Positions 1 to 6,375 of a stretch of 7,615 nt of DNA are shown here, one piece after another. The notes under the pieces are model-generated. The model had not been told where the DNA came from, made no database searches, and worked only from the letters and a program-made list of their open reading frames with translations. Source of the stretch: Bacilli bacterium (GTDB lineage Bacteria; Bacillota_I; Bacilli_A; RFN20; CAG-288). The position numbers and the translations under genes were made by a program. The stretch's first letter is position 1, and the number at the start of each line of letters is the position of its first letter. The stretch is taken from assembly GCA_028707375.1 (NCBI GenBank), contig JAQWCB010000040.1:1-7615 (forward strand). The letters run 5' to 3'.

Positions 1-368
1 CTGGTAAGCCCCGAAGCATAGCTGTACCGGATGAGCTGGTAAAACCACGCCGCTTTTTGCACATCGGAAGCAGGCCTGTCACGGGCGAGAGCATTTTTTA
101 CAAACTCAAAATCCTCACGGGAGTTGAGGACATATTGCAGTGCTTCCGTCAGCTCATAGGGCTTTTCCCGCACACAGCGGTACAGATTGACCAGCAGGCT
201 GTTGAAGTCATTGTAGACCTCAAAGTCATTGCCGGGTGCCTTATGAAAAAGCACCCAGCCGCCCCCGCCGAACACCTCGATGTACCGCTCATAATAGAGG
301 GGGAAAAGTTTGACGATCAGCTCACGCAGGGATTTCTTGCCGCCGATCCAGGACATAAAGCTGTTCAG
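1..368 (-). CDS. Dam-family (D12 class) adenine-specific DNA methyltransferase, N-terminal part; runs off the left edge
   Basis: About 122 N-terminal codons are visible; the C-terminal part, where the catalytic DPPY motif should be, lies outside the window. The reading frame gives WIGGKK at residues 7-12 and an EVFGGGGWV stretch at about 31-39, which match the conserved N-terminal and SAM-binding motif I of the Dam/D12 N6-adenine methylase family. Such orphan methylases are common in Tn1549-like ICEs and may protect the element from host restriction (inference). The best start is a CTG at 368-366: it overlaps the TGA stop of the upstream gene as CTGA and has a GGAGGTGA ribosome site about 8 nt upstream. 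The first ATG, at 356-354, has no well-spaced ribosome site. The family call is fairly sure; activity cannot be judged from this fragment. Confidence 0.85.
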   Translation of the reverse strand, partial: MNSFMSWIGGKKSLRELIVKLFPLYYERYIEVFGGGGWVLFHKAPGNDFEVYNDFNSLLVNLYRCVREKPYELTEALQYVLNSREDFEFVKNALARDRPASDVQKAAWFYQLIRYSYASGLT

Positions 369-697
369 GAGTCATCACCTCCCTCCAGCGGCAGGCGCAT
401 CTGCGTATCGTCAAATGCCGCGAGGGAACGCCTGAGCCCTGTGATGGCGGCGCTGACTGCGCTGATGCGATTTCTCATGTGCCGGATGGTCAGGCGGACT
501 TCTGCTTCCGTCTTTGCATAAAAATATCCGCTTTGGTCGCTGGCGATTGGAATACCTTTACGGCGCAGGGCATTGACCAGATCCCGTAACTCCTTGCCTG
601 AAATACGAAAGGTCAGTTCCAGTGTTTTGCTTATGACGGCATTTTCCGCGCCGTGATGGTATTTGTGCAGATGATCCGCAAGCTGCTCCTTTTTCAT
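365..697 (-). CDS. Small winged-helix-like protein of the ICE backbone, 110 aa
   Basis: The ATG at 697 is preceded by AAAGGAG at good spacing, and the stop overlaps the CTG start of the methylase gene, so the two are probably translationally coupled. Residues 20-60 look like a winged helix-turn-helix: a helix (SGKELRDLVNALRRKG), then IPIASDQSGYFYA as a wing-like beta hairpin. Residues 62-95 form a probable long helix with regularly spaced Arg and hydrophobic residues. The tail (LPLEGGDDS) is acidic. I recall similar small proteins next to adenine methylases in Firmicutes conjugative elements, but I know of no assigned function. A DNA-binding accessory or regulatory role is inference from the fold pattern. 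The gene starts about 50 nt after a strong hairpin terminator, with no promoter visible between them. Confidence 0.8.
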   Translation of the reverse strand: MKKEQLADHLHKYHHGAENAVISKTLELTFRISGKELRDLVNALRRKGIPIASDQSGYFYAKTEAEVRLTIRHMRNRISAVSAAITGLRRSLAAFDDTQMRLPLEGGDDS

Positions 698-750
698 GGC
701 TGCTCCTTTCCGGTCGTTTCCCCGAAAAAGGAAGGCGAAAAGGGCACAAA

Positions 751-790
751 AAAACAGGGCCGAATCCTGTTGGGGAAACGGCCCTGTTTT
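751..790 (-). terminator. Strong rho-independent terminator (minus strand)
   Basis: A perfect 12-bp inverted repeat (751-762 with 779-790, core CAGGGCCG/CGGCCCTG) encloses a 16-nt loop. Read on the minus strand, the stem is followed directly by TTTTTTTGTG, a classic U-tract. It lies downstream of the 95-aa gene and only about 50 nt upstream of the start of the 110-aa gene. The plus-strand reading has a poorer U-tract (TTTTGATTTT). Confidence 0.85.
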
Positions 791-802
791 GATTTTGGGT
801 CT

Positions 803-831
803 AAAAAAGCACAGACAGGATTTTCTGTGCT
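803..831 (-). terminator. Rho-independent terminator overlapping the stop codon of the 95-aa gene
   Basis: An 8-bp perfect stem (808-815 with 824-831, AGCACAGA/TCTGTGCT) with an 8-nt loop is followed on the minus strand by six U residues (803-808 complement). The stem begins inside the TAG stop at 832-830. With the hairpin at 751-790 it forms a tandem terminator pair. Confidence 0.75.
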
Positions 832-1117
832 ACTTGATGACGCCGAACTCTCTTAAAACTATCACGCAGTCCTTGGCGCCTTGAATGTATAGATGCTGTC
901 CATATTCACCCAGCAGTAGCTGCATGGCTTCAAAATATGAATCCACCAGTTGTTTCAGTTCTTCATCGAACTTCGGATGATCTTTCACCAGCACCGATAC
1001 ATCCAGTTGATTTTTGACTGCTTCCCTGACATCCGCATTGGATTTTGCCAGCTCCGCAAAGGCTGCGTCAAAGCGCTCATCCATTGTAGTCTGCAGGGAT
1101 TGTTTCCATTGCTCCAT
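830..1117 (-). CDS. Small helical protein of the ICE backbone, 95 aa, function unknown
   Basis: The ATG at 1117 has a very strong AAGGAGGTG ribosome site 7 nt upstream. The protein looks all-helical and soluble, with no membrane segment or signal peptide. Residues 1-45 are charged (MDERFDAAFAELAKSNADVREAV). The C-terminal half ends in YIQGAKDCVIVLREFGVIK, a pattern I recall from small uncharacterised Firmicutes mobile-element proteins in which a conserved G-A-K/R step precedes a final hydrophobic helix. I cannot name a Pfam family with confidence. It lies 69 nt downstream of the DUF4314-type gene with no terminator between, so it is probably co-transcribed with it, and it ends in tandem terminators. 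Confidence 0.75.
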   Translation of the reverse strand: MEQWKQSLQTTMDERFDAAFAELAKSNADVREAVKNQLDVSVLVKDHPKFDEELKQLVDSYFEAMQLLLGEYGQHLYIQGAKDCVIVLREFGVIK

Positions 1118-1186
1118 TATGTTGCACCTCCTTCAAGCACAACACAATGCCACAGATTTTAGGGAATAGCTATACTTAAATCCAAT

Positions 1187-1912
1187 TTACCCAAACTGCA
1201 AACCGCCCATCTGCTGGCTATTGCTTAGTTCCTCCTGAGTCATGATGCTCCAGTTTTTATCGCTGTTCCACAGGCTTACATAAATTTCGCCGTCTGAAAC
1301 CTTGATGGGCCTCTGTTCAAAACCTTCGCCAAACCCATCGGAAGCCTGGCCTGCGACATATTCTTTTAGCTGCGCTATTTCTACATTACTCAAATCACCC
1401 TGTACACGGCATTCCGCCACACCCATCAATCTATCGCCAATCTGCTCTACTGTAAAAAAGAGAGACTGCACCTTTTCATTTACACCGTCGTTCTCATGGT
1501 AATATTTCATTAAACCGCGCTCGGTTTCTTCCGGCATACGTTCCTTCAAAATAGCGGCGAGAATTTGATCCTTATAGGCAAGGGCGGTATCTTCATTAAG
1601 CTCAGAAGGGTATTCGTCCCAGCTACCCCATTCATCCTGTTCATATTGCGTGACAGTGAGAGGCATATATAATTTTAGCGTTTGAAGTGACGGTGCAATT
1701 TTAGAAAATGAATCTTCCCCTGGAATGAGTGCGAGGGAGCGCCCGTTGTCCCATTTCATATGGATCTGTCCCGCATCATCTACAAAATCCACCGTTCCCT
1801 CAGTTCCGGAAGGGATGGGGGCATAAGGATCATCCATTTGTGTAAGACGGATGCGAGTGCCTGGAGAGTATTGATCACGGATAAATTTTAACCAATTTGG
1901 GTTATTACGCAT
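1187..1912 (-). CDS. DUF4314-type N-terminal domain protein of the ICE backbone, 241 aa
   Basis: Residues 17-66 (PGTRIRLTQMDDPYAPIPSG, then EGTVDFVDDAGQIHMKWDNG and RSLALIPGED) match the DUF4314 signature as I recall it: a small beta-barrel, SH3-like module widespread in Firmicutes ICEs. Residues 75-235 form a second, mixed alpha/beta domain with conserved-looking ERGLMKYYHEND, GVAECRVQGDLS, GQASDGFGEGFEQRPI and YVSLWNSDKNWSIMT segments; this two-domain arrangement is common in conjugative elements but has no established biochemical role known to me. No catalytic motif or membrane segment is evident. The ATG at 1912 is preceded by AGGAGG with a 9-nt spacer, lying inside the end of the upstream gene, with which it overlaps by 8 bp, so translation is probably coupled. 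Confidence 0.85.
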   Translation of the reverse strand: MRNNPNWLKFIRDQYSPGTRIRLTQMDDPYAPIPSGTEGTVDFVDDAGQIHMKWDNGRSLALIPGEDSFSKIAPSLQTLKLYMPLTVTQYEQDEWGSWDEYPSELNEDTALAYKDQILAAILKERMPEETERGLMKYYHENDGVNEKVQSLFFTVEQIGDRLMGVAECRVQGDLSNVEIAQLKEYVAGQASDGFGEGFEQRPIKVSDGEIYVSLWNSDKNWSIMTQEELSNSQQMGGLQFG

Positions 1913-2159
1913 TTTTATATTCCTCCTGTTTATTTATTCCTAAGCAATCGTTCTTTCTTTGACAGATTCTTTGCATATCGGTTTTTAAGCAATCACCTTC
2001 TGAGCTATAGCAAATAAAGCCGTGGGATGGATAGGAGCAGTTGCCGCAGCTCTTGAACGGACCATGGGGCCGCTCGTCTGGCGGTATTCTCCCTGCTGTT
2101 ATGAGGGCATCCGAATCATAAAAAGCTGGTTTTTTATTTCTCTTGTAGTGTAATAACAT
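1905..2159 (-). CDS. Small Cys-rich protein, 84 aa, function unknown
   Basis: The start is set at the ATG at 2159 because GGGAGG lies 5 nt upstream; a longer reading from 2183 would begin inside the preceding terminator stem and has no ribosome site. The protein has six cysteines (residues 38, 41, 50, 57, 66, 72), including a CxxC at 38-41 (SCGNCSYPSHGFICYSSEGD), which suggests a small metal-binding or zinc-ribbon-like fold (inference). The N-terminus is basic (HYKRNKKP) and there is no signal peptide. It overlaps the DUF4314-type gene by 8 bp, so the two form a coupled pair. I do not recognise the family. A strong terminator lies just 25 nt upstream of its start, leaving no space for its own promoter. 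Confidence 0.7.
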   Translation of the reverse strand: MLLHYKRNKKPAFYDSDALITAGRIPPDERPHGPFKSCGNCSYPSHGFICYSSEGDCLKTDMQRICQRKNDCLGINKQEEYKNA

Positions 2160-2183
2160 AATTTCCTCCCTTCTGAAAAACAA

Positions 2184-2234
2184 AAAGAGCCGGAGAATTG
2201 AAGCGCATTCTGCACTCCGATTCTCCGGCTCTTT
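2184..2234 (-). terminator. Strong hairpin terminator directly upstream of the 84-aa gene
   Basis: A perfect 15-bp inverted repeat (2184-2198 with 2220-2234, core AGAGCCGGAGAAT) has a 21-nt loop. On the minus strand the stem runs into TTTTTGTTTTT, a good U-tract. It is the second terminator after the defence operon and ends just before the ribosome site of the 84-aa gene. The loop contains one copy of ATTCTGCA (2207-2214), a word repeated at the operon promoter. Confidence 0.85.
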
Positions 2235-2286
2235 AACTGGATTTTGGTTTAAGATGTTGAATTTTGCGGAAATATACTGTCAATAA

Positions 2287-2328
2287 AAAGATGCCCGCCT
2301 TGGCATATAAACCATGGCGGGCATCTTT
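2287..2328 (-). terminator. Rho-independent terminator of the four-gene defence operon
   Basis: A perfect 13-bp inverted repeat (2287-2299 with 2316-2328, core GATGCCCGCC) extends inward by three more pairs past one mismatch. On the minus strand it is followed by TTTTTATTG. It starts 15 nt after the stop of the AAA+ gene. The plus-strand reading also has a T-rich stretch about 3 nt after the stem, so weak bidirectional action is possible. Confidence 0.85.
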
Positions 2329-2342
2329 CAGTTTTTATATTC

Positions 2343-3536
2343 TTAGACTTGTGGTTGTTCCTGGCGAGGTTTCAGCATTTGATATTCTTGAGAAATTCGC
2401 AACATAATTTCCTTATTTAATTTCCTCAAATTATGATACTGCTTGACATCAATGGCATAAATACGTTCTAAAGAAGCCTGGGAGAAATTCACGTTAAGGG
2501 TATCTCTGATCTTGCTAAGTAATAGGGAAATTTTATAATGTAAGTACTCTTGCTTTTCTTCTTCAGAGACAGAAGAAAAGCGATACATGAGACTAAAACG
2601 TGATTGTAGTTCTGGACTCAATTTTTGGTTCACATCTTGTTCCTTAATATTCGAAGTGAAGACAATAATATATTTATTTAAATCAAATTCTCGTCCAAGT
2701 GAATCCGTAAACTTGCCATCTTCCAGGAGTTCAAGAAAGAAATTGTGAACTTCACCACCAGCCTTCTCAAATTCATCGATCAAAATGACCTTAGCTTTGC
2801 TCTTGAATATCTTGTCAGAAAGTTCACCTTTACTACTACCGACATAGCCCCTTGGACTTCCAATCAAGCTGCTCAATGCATTTTTATCGCTATAGTTGCC
2901 AAGATTTATTTTTATAAAATTTTCGTTTGGACTTAAAAACATATGCAATAACCGAGCAGTTTCTGTTTTTCCAACACCTGATTCACCACAGATGAATACT
3001 GAGAATATTTTCTGAATGCCGATTTTGTTAAACAGCCGAAAGTTATTTAATTCTTGAAAAAGTCGTGTTTGAAATCGTTGGTTTCCAAAGAGATGAGAAG
3101 ATACAAATTTTTGCAGCTCGTATAGCCTTTCATTGCTAATATCAACTACATTCAGGACTTCAGTTTCGGTAATTTCTAATTCGACTTCAAGAGAATCGAC
3201 TTTATCAATATATAGATATAAGGATTCTTTTACTTCATTTGAATAACGATTGTCCAGTATGAAGTAAATGTGAAAAGGTATTTGCTCAAAATAGATATTG
3301 ATAAAAGAAATTAGCTGCTGCGCCCAGTTTTCACTACGGGTACCTTCTGATATAATAATTGGCGTAAAATCATAATAATAATCTTGATGGAACTCCATAT
3401 TTTCCTTTTTGTTTAGAAGCTTGTCCAGTAGGGAAGGAGAGTTCAATCTTACTATTTCACAACTGTTTTTTGTAACCGCACTTTCAATTTGACTCATATT
3501 TCTGCGGTCATATTCGTAAAGAGTTATACGCTCCAT
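2343..3536 (-). CDS. ClpB/ClpA D2-like AAA+ ATPase with an unrecognised N-terminal domain, 397 aa
   Basis: The C-terminal half is an AAA_2-type (Clp/Hsp100) ATPase core: Walker A GESGVGKT at about 184-191, a GYVG pore-loop-like motif at 230-233, Walker B VILIDEFEKA with D254-E255, sensor 1 FTSN ending at N296, arginine finger in ELQSRF (R313), and a sensor-2-like Arg near 371 in NLRKLNKEI. All key catalytic residues are present. Residues 1-165 match no Clp N-domain or first ATPase ring known to me; a TPIIISEGTRSENWAQQL segment followed by an IYFILDNR strand hints at an alpha/beta sensor-like domain. No ClpP-binding loop (IGF/L) is obvious. The start is set at ATG 3536, which has AGGTGA upstream; a GTG at 3545 abutting the previous stop is less likely. 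It is the last gene of the operon, 9 nt after the DUF6414-like gene, and AT-rich. Remodelling of a partner protein is inference. Confidence 0.88.
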   Translation of the reverse strand: MERITLYEYDRRNMSQIESAVTKNSCEIVRLNSPSLLDKLLNKKENMEFHQDYYYDFTPIIISEGTRSENWAQQLISFINIYFEQIPFHIYFILDNRYSNEVKESLYLYIDKVDSLEVELEITETEVLNVVDISNERLYELQKFVSSHLFGNQRFQTRLFQELNNFRLFNKIGIQKIFSVFICGESGVGKTETARLLHMFLSPNENFIKINLGNYSDKNALSSLIGSPRGYVGSSKGELSDKIFKSKAKVILIDEFEKAGGEVHNFFLELLEDGKFTDSLGREFDLNKYIIVFTSNIKEQDVNQKLSPELQSRFSLMYRFSSVSEEEKQEYLHYKISLLLSKIRDTLNVNFSQASLERIYAIDVKQYHNLRKLNKEIMLRISQEYQMLKPRQEQPQV

Positions 3537-3545
3537 TAAAATCAC

Positions 3546-4367
3546 CTACCTAATTATCAGCTCCTGTATTACAGCAATTACGTCAATGAAATGCGTCTTT
3601 AATTCTAAACAGCTACTGGAGGTGGTATCTTCATCACTATCAGATTCAATTAAGTTGCCATTTGATTGAGATTCAGACATGTTTTGTAAATCACGAAGCC
3701 GATTAATTTTTTTATCGAGGTCTCCTGCATCGTATTGCCCACGATAAATTCCGAGTACTGTCATAGGACCTATTTCCAAGTCCGAAATACTATATTGGCT
3801 CTCCATCTCACTTTCAAGTTTCATGGGAATCTTAAATGCAATTTGTTCCTTGCCAAAAGCACCAGTAAAGATGTAAGCAGAATCCTTTAGAAAAACTTCT
3901 CCAAATCGGGTGAAGTCTACACCAGTTGTTCCTTCCACTGGAACTGAATTAAGTATACCGCTCAACAGCCCTTTGGTAGCCAATATATCAGCAGCGTTGT
4001 TAATTCGTAAATTATTGTTTCGAATTTTTATCAATGCACCAACTTTGCTATCCGTCAACTTGCGTGTTTCTATAGATTTCTCATAAATAGTTTTTAGAAC
4101 GGTTGATTTAGTTGAAACCATTTTAAAGTTGTCAACTACATTTTTTACCCTGTTTCCCTCTGCATTTAATTCCATTGATGCTTTAGGGATAATTTTCTCC
4201 AATAAAGGAATAGCCGAGAGCTTCTCGGTATCAGCAGACGCTGCCCCCTGTATTGAAACATCATGTCCTTTGGTTATCGATTGCGTTTCCTGAAGGCGGT
4301 TGTCAATGAGCATAGATATTTCAAATGCCTTATCATAATTTATATAGTATATATTGAATGGCTGCAT
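3546..4367 (-). CDS. DUF6414-like protein, 273 aa, candidate defence partner of the AAA+ ATPase
   Basis: From memory this resembles the DUF6414 family: an N-terminal IYYINYDKAFEISMLIDNRL segment (residues 6-25), a central VSTKSTVLKTIYEK stretch (84-97), LIKIRNNNLRI (112-122), a PVEGTTGVDFTRFGEVF region (143-159), and the signature SEMESQYSISDLEIGPMTVL (186-205). I know no characterised member; family proteins seem to occur sporadically, as expected of accessory or defence genes. After about residue 215 a charged helix leads into a Ser/Asp-rich linker (ESDSDEDTTSSS, 241-252) and a hydrophobic C-terminal helix (THFIDVIAVIQELII) that could be an interaction element; it is rather short and amphipathic for a clear membrane anchor. 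The start has AAAGGAGA 4 nt upstream. The gene lies 17 nt after rloB and 9 nt before the AAA+ gene. Confidence 0.75.
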   Translation of the reverse strand: MQPFNIYYINYDKAFEISMLIDNRLQETQSITKGHDVSIQGAASADTEKLSAIPLLEKIIPKASMELNAEGNRVKNVVDNFKMVSTKSTVLKTIYEKSIETRKLTDSKVGALIKIRNNNLRINNAADILATKGLLSGILNSVPVEGTTGVDFTRFGEVFLKDSAYIFTGAFGKEQIAFKIPMKLESEMESQYSISDLEIGPMTVLGIYRGQYDAGDLDKKINRLRDLQNMSESQSNGNLIESDSDEDTTSSSCLELKTHFIDVIAVIQELIIR

Positions 4368-4384
4368 AAACTCTCCTTTTCCTG

Positions 4385-5038
4385 TTATAGCAATTCACAT
4401 TCCCTCAAAATTTTTTCGAGGGGTTCCCAAATAGAAAGAGCCGGATTTTCTTTGTAATACTTATATCTCTTATACTCATGCAAAATGTAACCAGATTCTT
4501 GGTTTCGCTTCATGATAGCATTTGAGCGCTGGACTGCTGCACGAACGTGCTCCAGTGTCAACTGTTTAAGTATACGTTTGAAATTATCCTCATGTTTATA
4601 CTGGTCAAGATTTTCAAACTTCTCGTCATAGGCTTTATTAAGTGGTACAAGGTATTGGCTGCGATGACCCAGAGAACCGTTGCAGTCAGATTTGTGCAAA
4701 ATCATCCAAAGCTCAAACGTGAAATTGCTGTAGCCGAGGCGGTATGTGATGCTTTTCCCAATGTTCTGTGCCGTTTTCATACGATCTAAGGTCGTTTTGA
4801 ACTCTCTCACATGGACATCTTCTTCGCTCTCTCTGTCAAAGATATGGATAATTTCCGTTTTTCCTAAAATTGTGAGACCTTTCGCGCGAGCTAATGGATC
4901 TTTCTGAATTTTGCTATCCAACTTTACAGTGTGTTTTGCAGCCGGATTTGCGTTGATTAAGTCTTGAAGCCAATCCAAGTACCACTTCTCAGTTTCGCCC
5001 TCAACAGAAAAATAGTAGGTTCTATTCTCTTTGCGCAT
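4385..5038 (-). CDS. rloB: RloB/AbiLii-like TOPRIM-type protein, 217 aa
   Basis: Residues 10-20 (FSVEGETEKWY) carry the conserved TOPRIM-type glutamate (E13), and residues 66-72 (IFDRESE) provide the acidic cluster D68/E70, where many relatives show D-x-D. The SNFTFELWMILH segment at 104-115 is the characteristic S-N-x-x-F-E-L-W motif of the RloB family. The length fits. By analogy with AbiLii and other OLD/TOPRIM partners, it is probably a nuclease-like toxic effector whose activity is controlled by the adjacent ATPase; this is inference. The start is set at ATG 5038, since GAGGTG lies about 8 nt upstream at the very end of rloA; a GTG at 5059 would overlap rloA by 17 nt and has no ribosome site. 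The gap to rloA is 4 nt. Confidence 0.88.
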   Translation of the reverse strand: MRKENRTYYFSVEGETEKWYLDWLQDLINANPAAKHTVKLDSKIQKDPLARAKGLTILGKTEIIHIFDRESEEDVHVREFKTTLDRMKTAQNIGKSITYRLGYSNFTFELWMILHKSDCNGSLGHRSQYLVPLNKAYDEKFENLDQYKHEDNFKRILKQLTLEHVRAAVQRSNAIMKRNQESGYILHEYKRYKYYKENPALSIWEPLEKILRECELL

Positions 5039-5042
5039 ATGA

Positions 5043-6365
5043 TCACACCTCTTTTCCACGAGACATCAGTTCCTCAAAAATGGGTGTGAAATCAATGTCT
5101 TTAATTGCGCCATATCGATCCACGAAATAGTTTTTCATATAATCTTCATTTTTACGAACGCCAGATTTTCCTGTCGTCCCAAAGTCTGAGAGAGAATAAT
5201 GACTGCTGAAGTGTGTTTCTTCATCCCGCTCTACAAATTTAATTTCATCCCGCCGATACAGGTTTGCATTTAAGAAGATAGGGTTGTGTGTGTTAAAAAC
5301 AAGCTGTGCATGGTGAATGTTTATATCGTCATTATGAAAAATGTTGATGATATTCATCAAAGCCATTGGATGGATAGAAGCATCGAATTCATCTACCACC
5401 AAGGTTCCTCCATTTAAGAGCGCATTGACTACTAAGGGGAACATATTTACAAAGCGGATTGTTCCATAGGATTCAAACAGCTCAGCGGGAATGGCAGCAC
5501 CTTTTTTTGTTTTATGAAACAGGGAAAATAGTTTTGCTTCATTGTTGTCACCATCTACCACATATCCAAGTGCATTTGAGTTAATGCCGAAATAAGTGGC
5601 CGCTTCATTCAATGTCTTTTCTACATATATGGATTTTTTCTTTGGGTCACTGAACTTTCGGATAAGGTGAATAGAGTCAGCACGGTAGATAACCATGAAC
5701 TTATTGTCCAACCAACTGCTTATCAGCGCAACCAGCTTAGAACTGAACATTGTTTTGAAACCGTTCATCAGAAAAAGTTCTTCGTCGTTCAAATTGCTTT
5801 TTGCAAGAGAAATTGCACCTTCTGCATTCTGTTCAAAAGCATTTACGAGAAGCCCTTGAATCGCATCCAAAGCATCGAACTCTAAACCGTCATTTCTCGA
5901 AAAAATCAGGGAGTCATTAATGGTTAGTGTTTCAGATAACACCTTACGCTTGTAATCAATATCTAAAAATTTGCCTAAAGCTGCAGAAAAAGAATACTCC
6001 ACTAACATCCCGTCTGTGATAAATTTAATAGCAAAGCTTACCGGATCGGTACTTTCATTGGAGTTGTTCGGAATCAGTTCCAAGGCCGTAGCAGCAGCGT
6101 TCGGGTCGCTCTTATCGTCATCATTACGAATATTGCCACGTAAAACAATTGATTTAAAGGTATCCATTGCACCAATGATATTGGTTTTTCCAGAGGCATT
6201 TGGCCCATAAATGACAGCGGAAGATAAACCCTTATAGCCTTTCTTTCCAAGGGTTTCTTCCAACACGCTATAATCAAGGCCTTTTTGCTTGGGCGCTGGC
6301 ATAAGAGAAAATACAAGTTCATTTTTAAATGATTTATAGTTCTTAGTTTTAAATTCTAACAGCAT
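5043..6365 (-). CDS. rloA: RloA/AbiLi-like ABC-class ATPase (AAA_15/AAA_21 type), 440 aa
   Basis: The N-terminus MLLEFKTKNYKSFKNELVFS is the typical SMC/RecF-like beginning of AAA_15 and OLD-type ATPases. Walker A is YGPNASGKT (about 53-61), the signature-like ESYGTIRF lies at 298-305, Walker B is LVVDEFDASIHP with D325-E326 followed by H332, and the switch histidine is in FNTHNP (H360). No coiled-coil arm as long as in SMC proteins is seen, so it acts as a compact ABC ATPase, probably sensing infection and gating its RloB partner, as inferred for AbiL and related PARIS-like pairs. The start at 6365 has GGAGG 8 nt upstream; a reading from 6398 would run through the ribosome site. It is the first gene of the operon, about 40 nt downstream of a near-consensus promoter. 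Confidence 0.9.
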   Translation of the reverse strand: MLLEFKTKNYKSFKNELVFSLMPAPKQKGLDYSVLEETLGKKGYKGLSSAVIYGPNASGKTNIIGAMDTFKSIVLRGNIRNDDDKSDPNAAATALELIPNNSNESTDPVSFAIKFITDGMLVEYSFSAALGKFLDIDYKRKVLSETLTINDSLIFSRNDGLEFDALDAIQGLLVNAFEQNAEGAISLAKSNLNDEELFLMNGFKTMFSSKLVALISSWLDNKFMVIYRADSIHLIRKFSDPKKKSIYVEKTLNEAATYFGINSNALGYVVDGDNNEAKLFSLFHKTKKGAAIPAELFESYGTIRFVNMFPLVVNALLNGGTLVVDEFDASIHPMALMNIINIFHNDDINIHHAQLVFNTHNPIFLNANLYRRDEIKFVERDEETHFSSHYSLSDFGTTGKSGVRKNEDYMKNYFVDRYGAIKDIDFTPIFEELMSRGKEV

Positions 6366-6375
6366 ATACTTTTCC

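Noticed and set aside
57..521. 154-aa plus-strand reading frame
   Set aside because: It lies antisense to the Dam-like methylase and the 110-aa gene, both of which have ribosome sites and family motifs; the plus frame has neither.
558..884. Overlapping plus and minus frames of 62-67 aa around 558-884
   Set aside because: They run through the terminator hairpins, lack recognisable protein features and are shadows of the flanking genes.
2184..2328. Insertion-sequence terminal inverted repeats flanking the cargo
   Set aside because: Both inverted repeats are local hairpins with U-tracts, each arm paired with its neighbour and not with anything at the far side of the cargo; no transposase is present.
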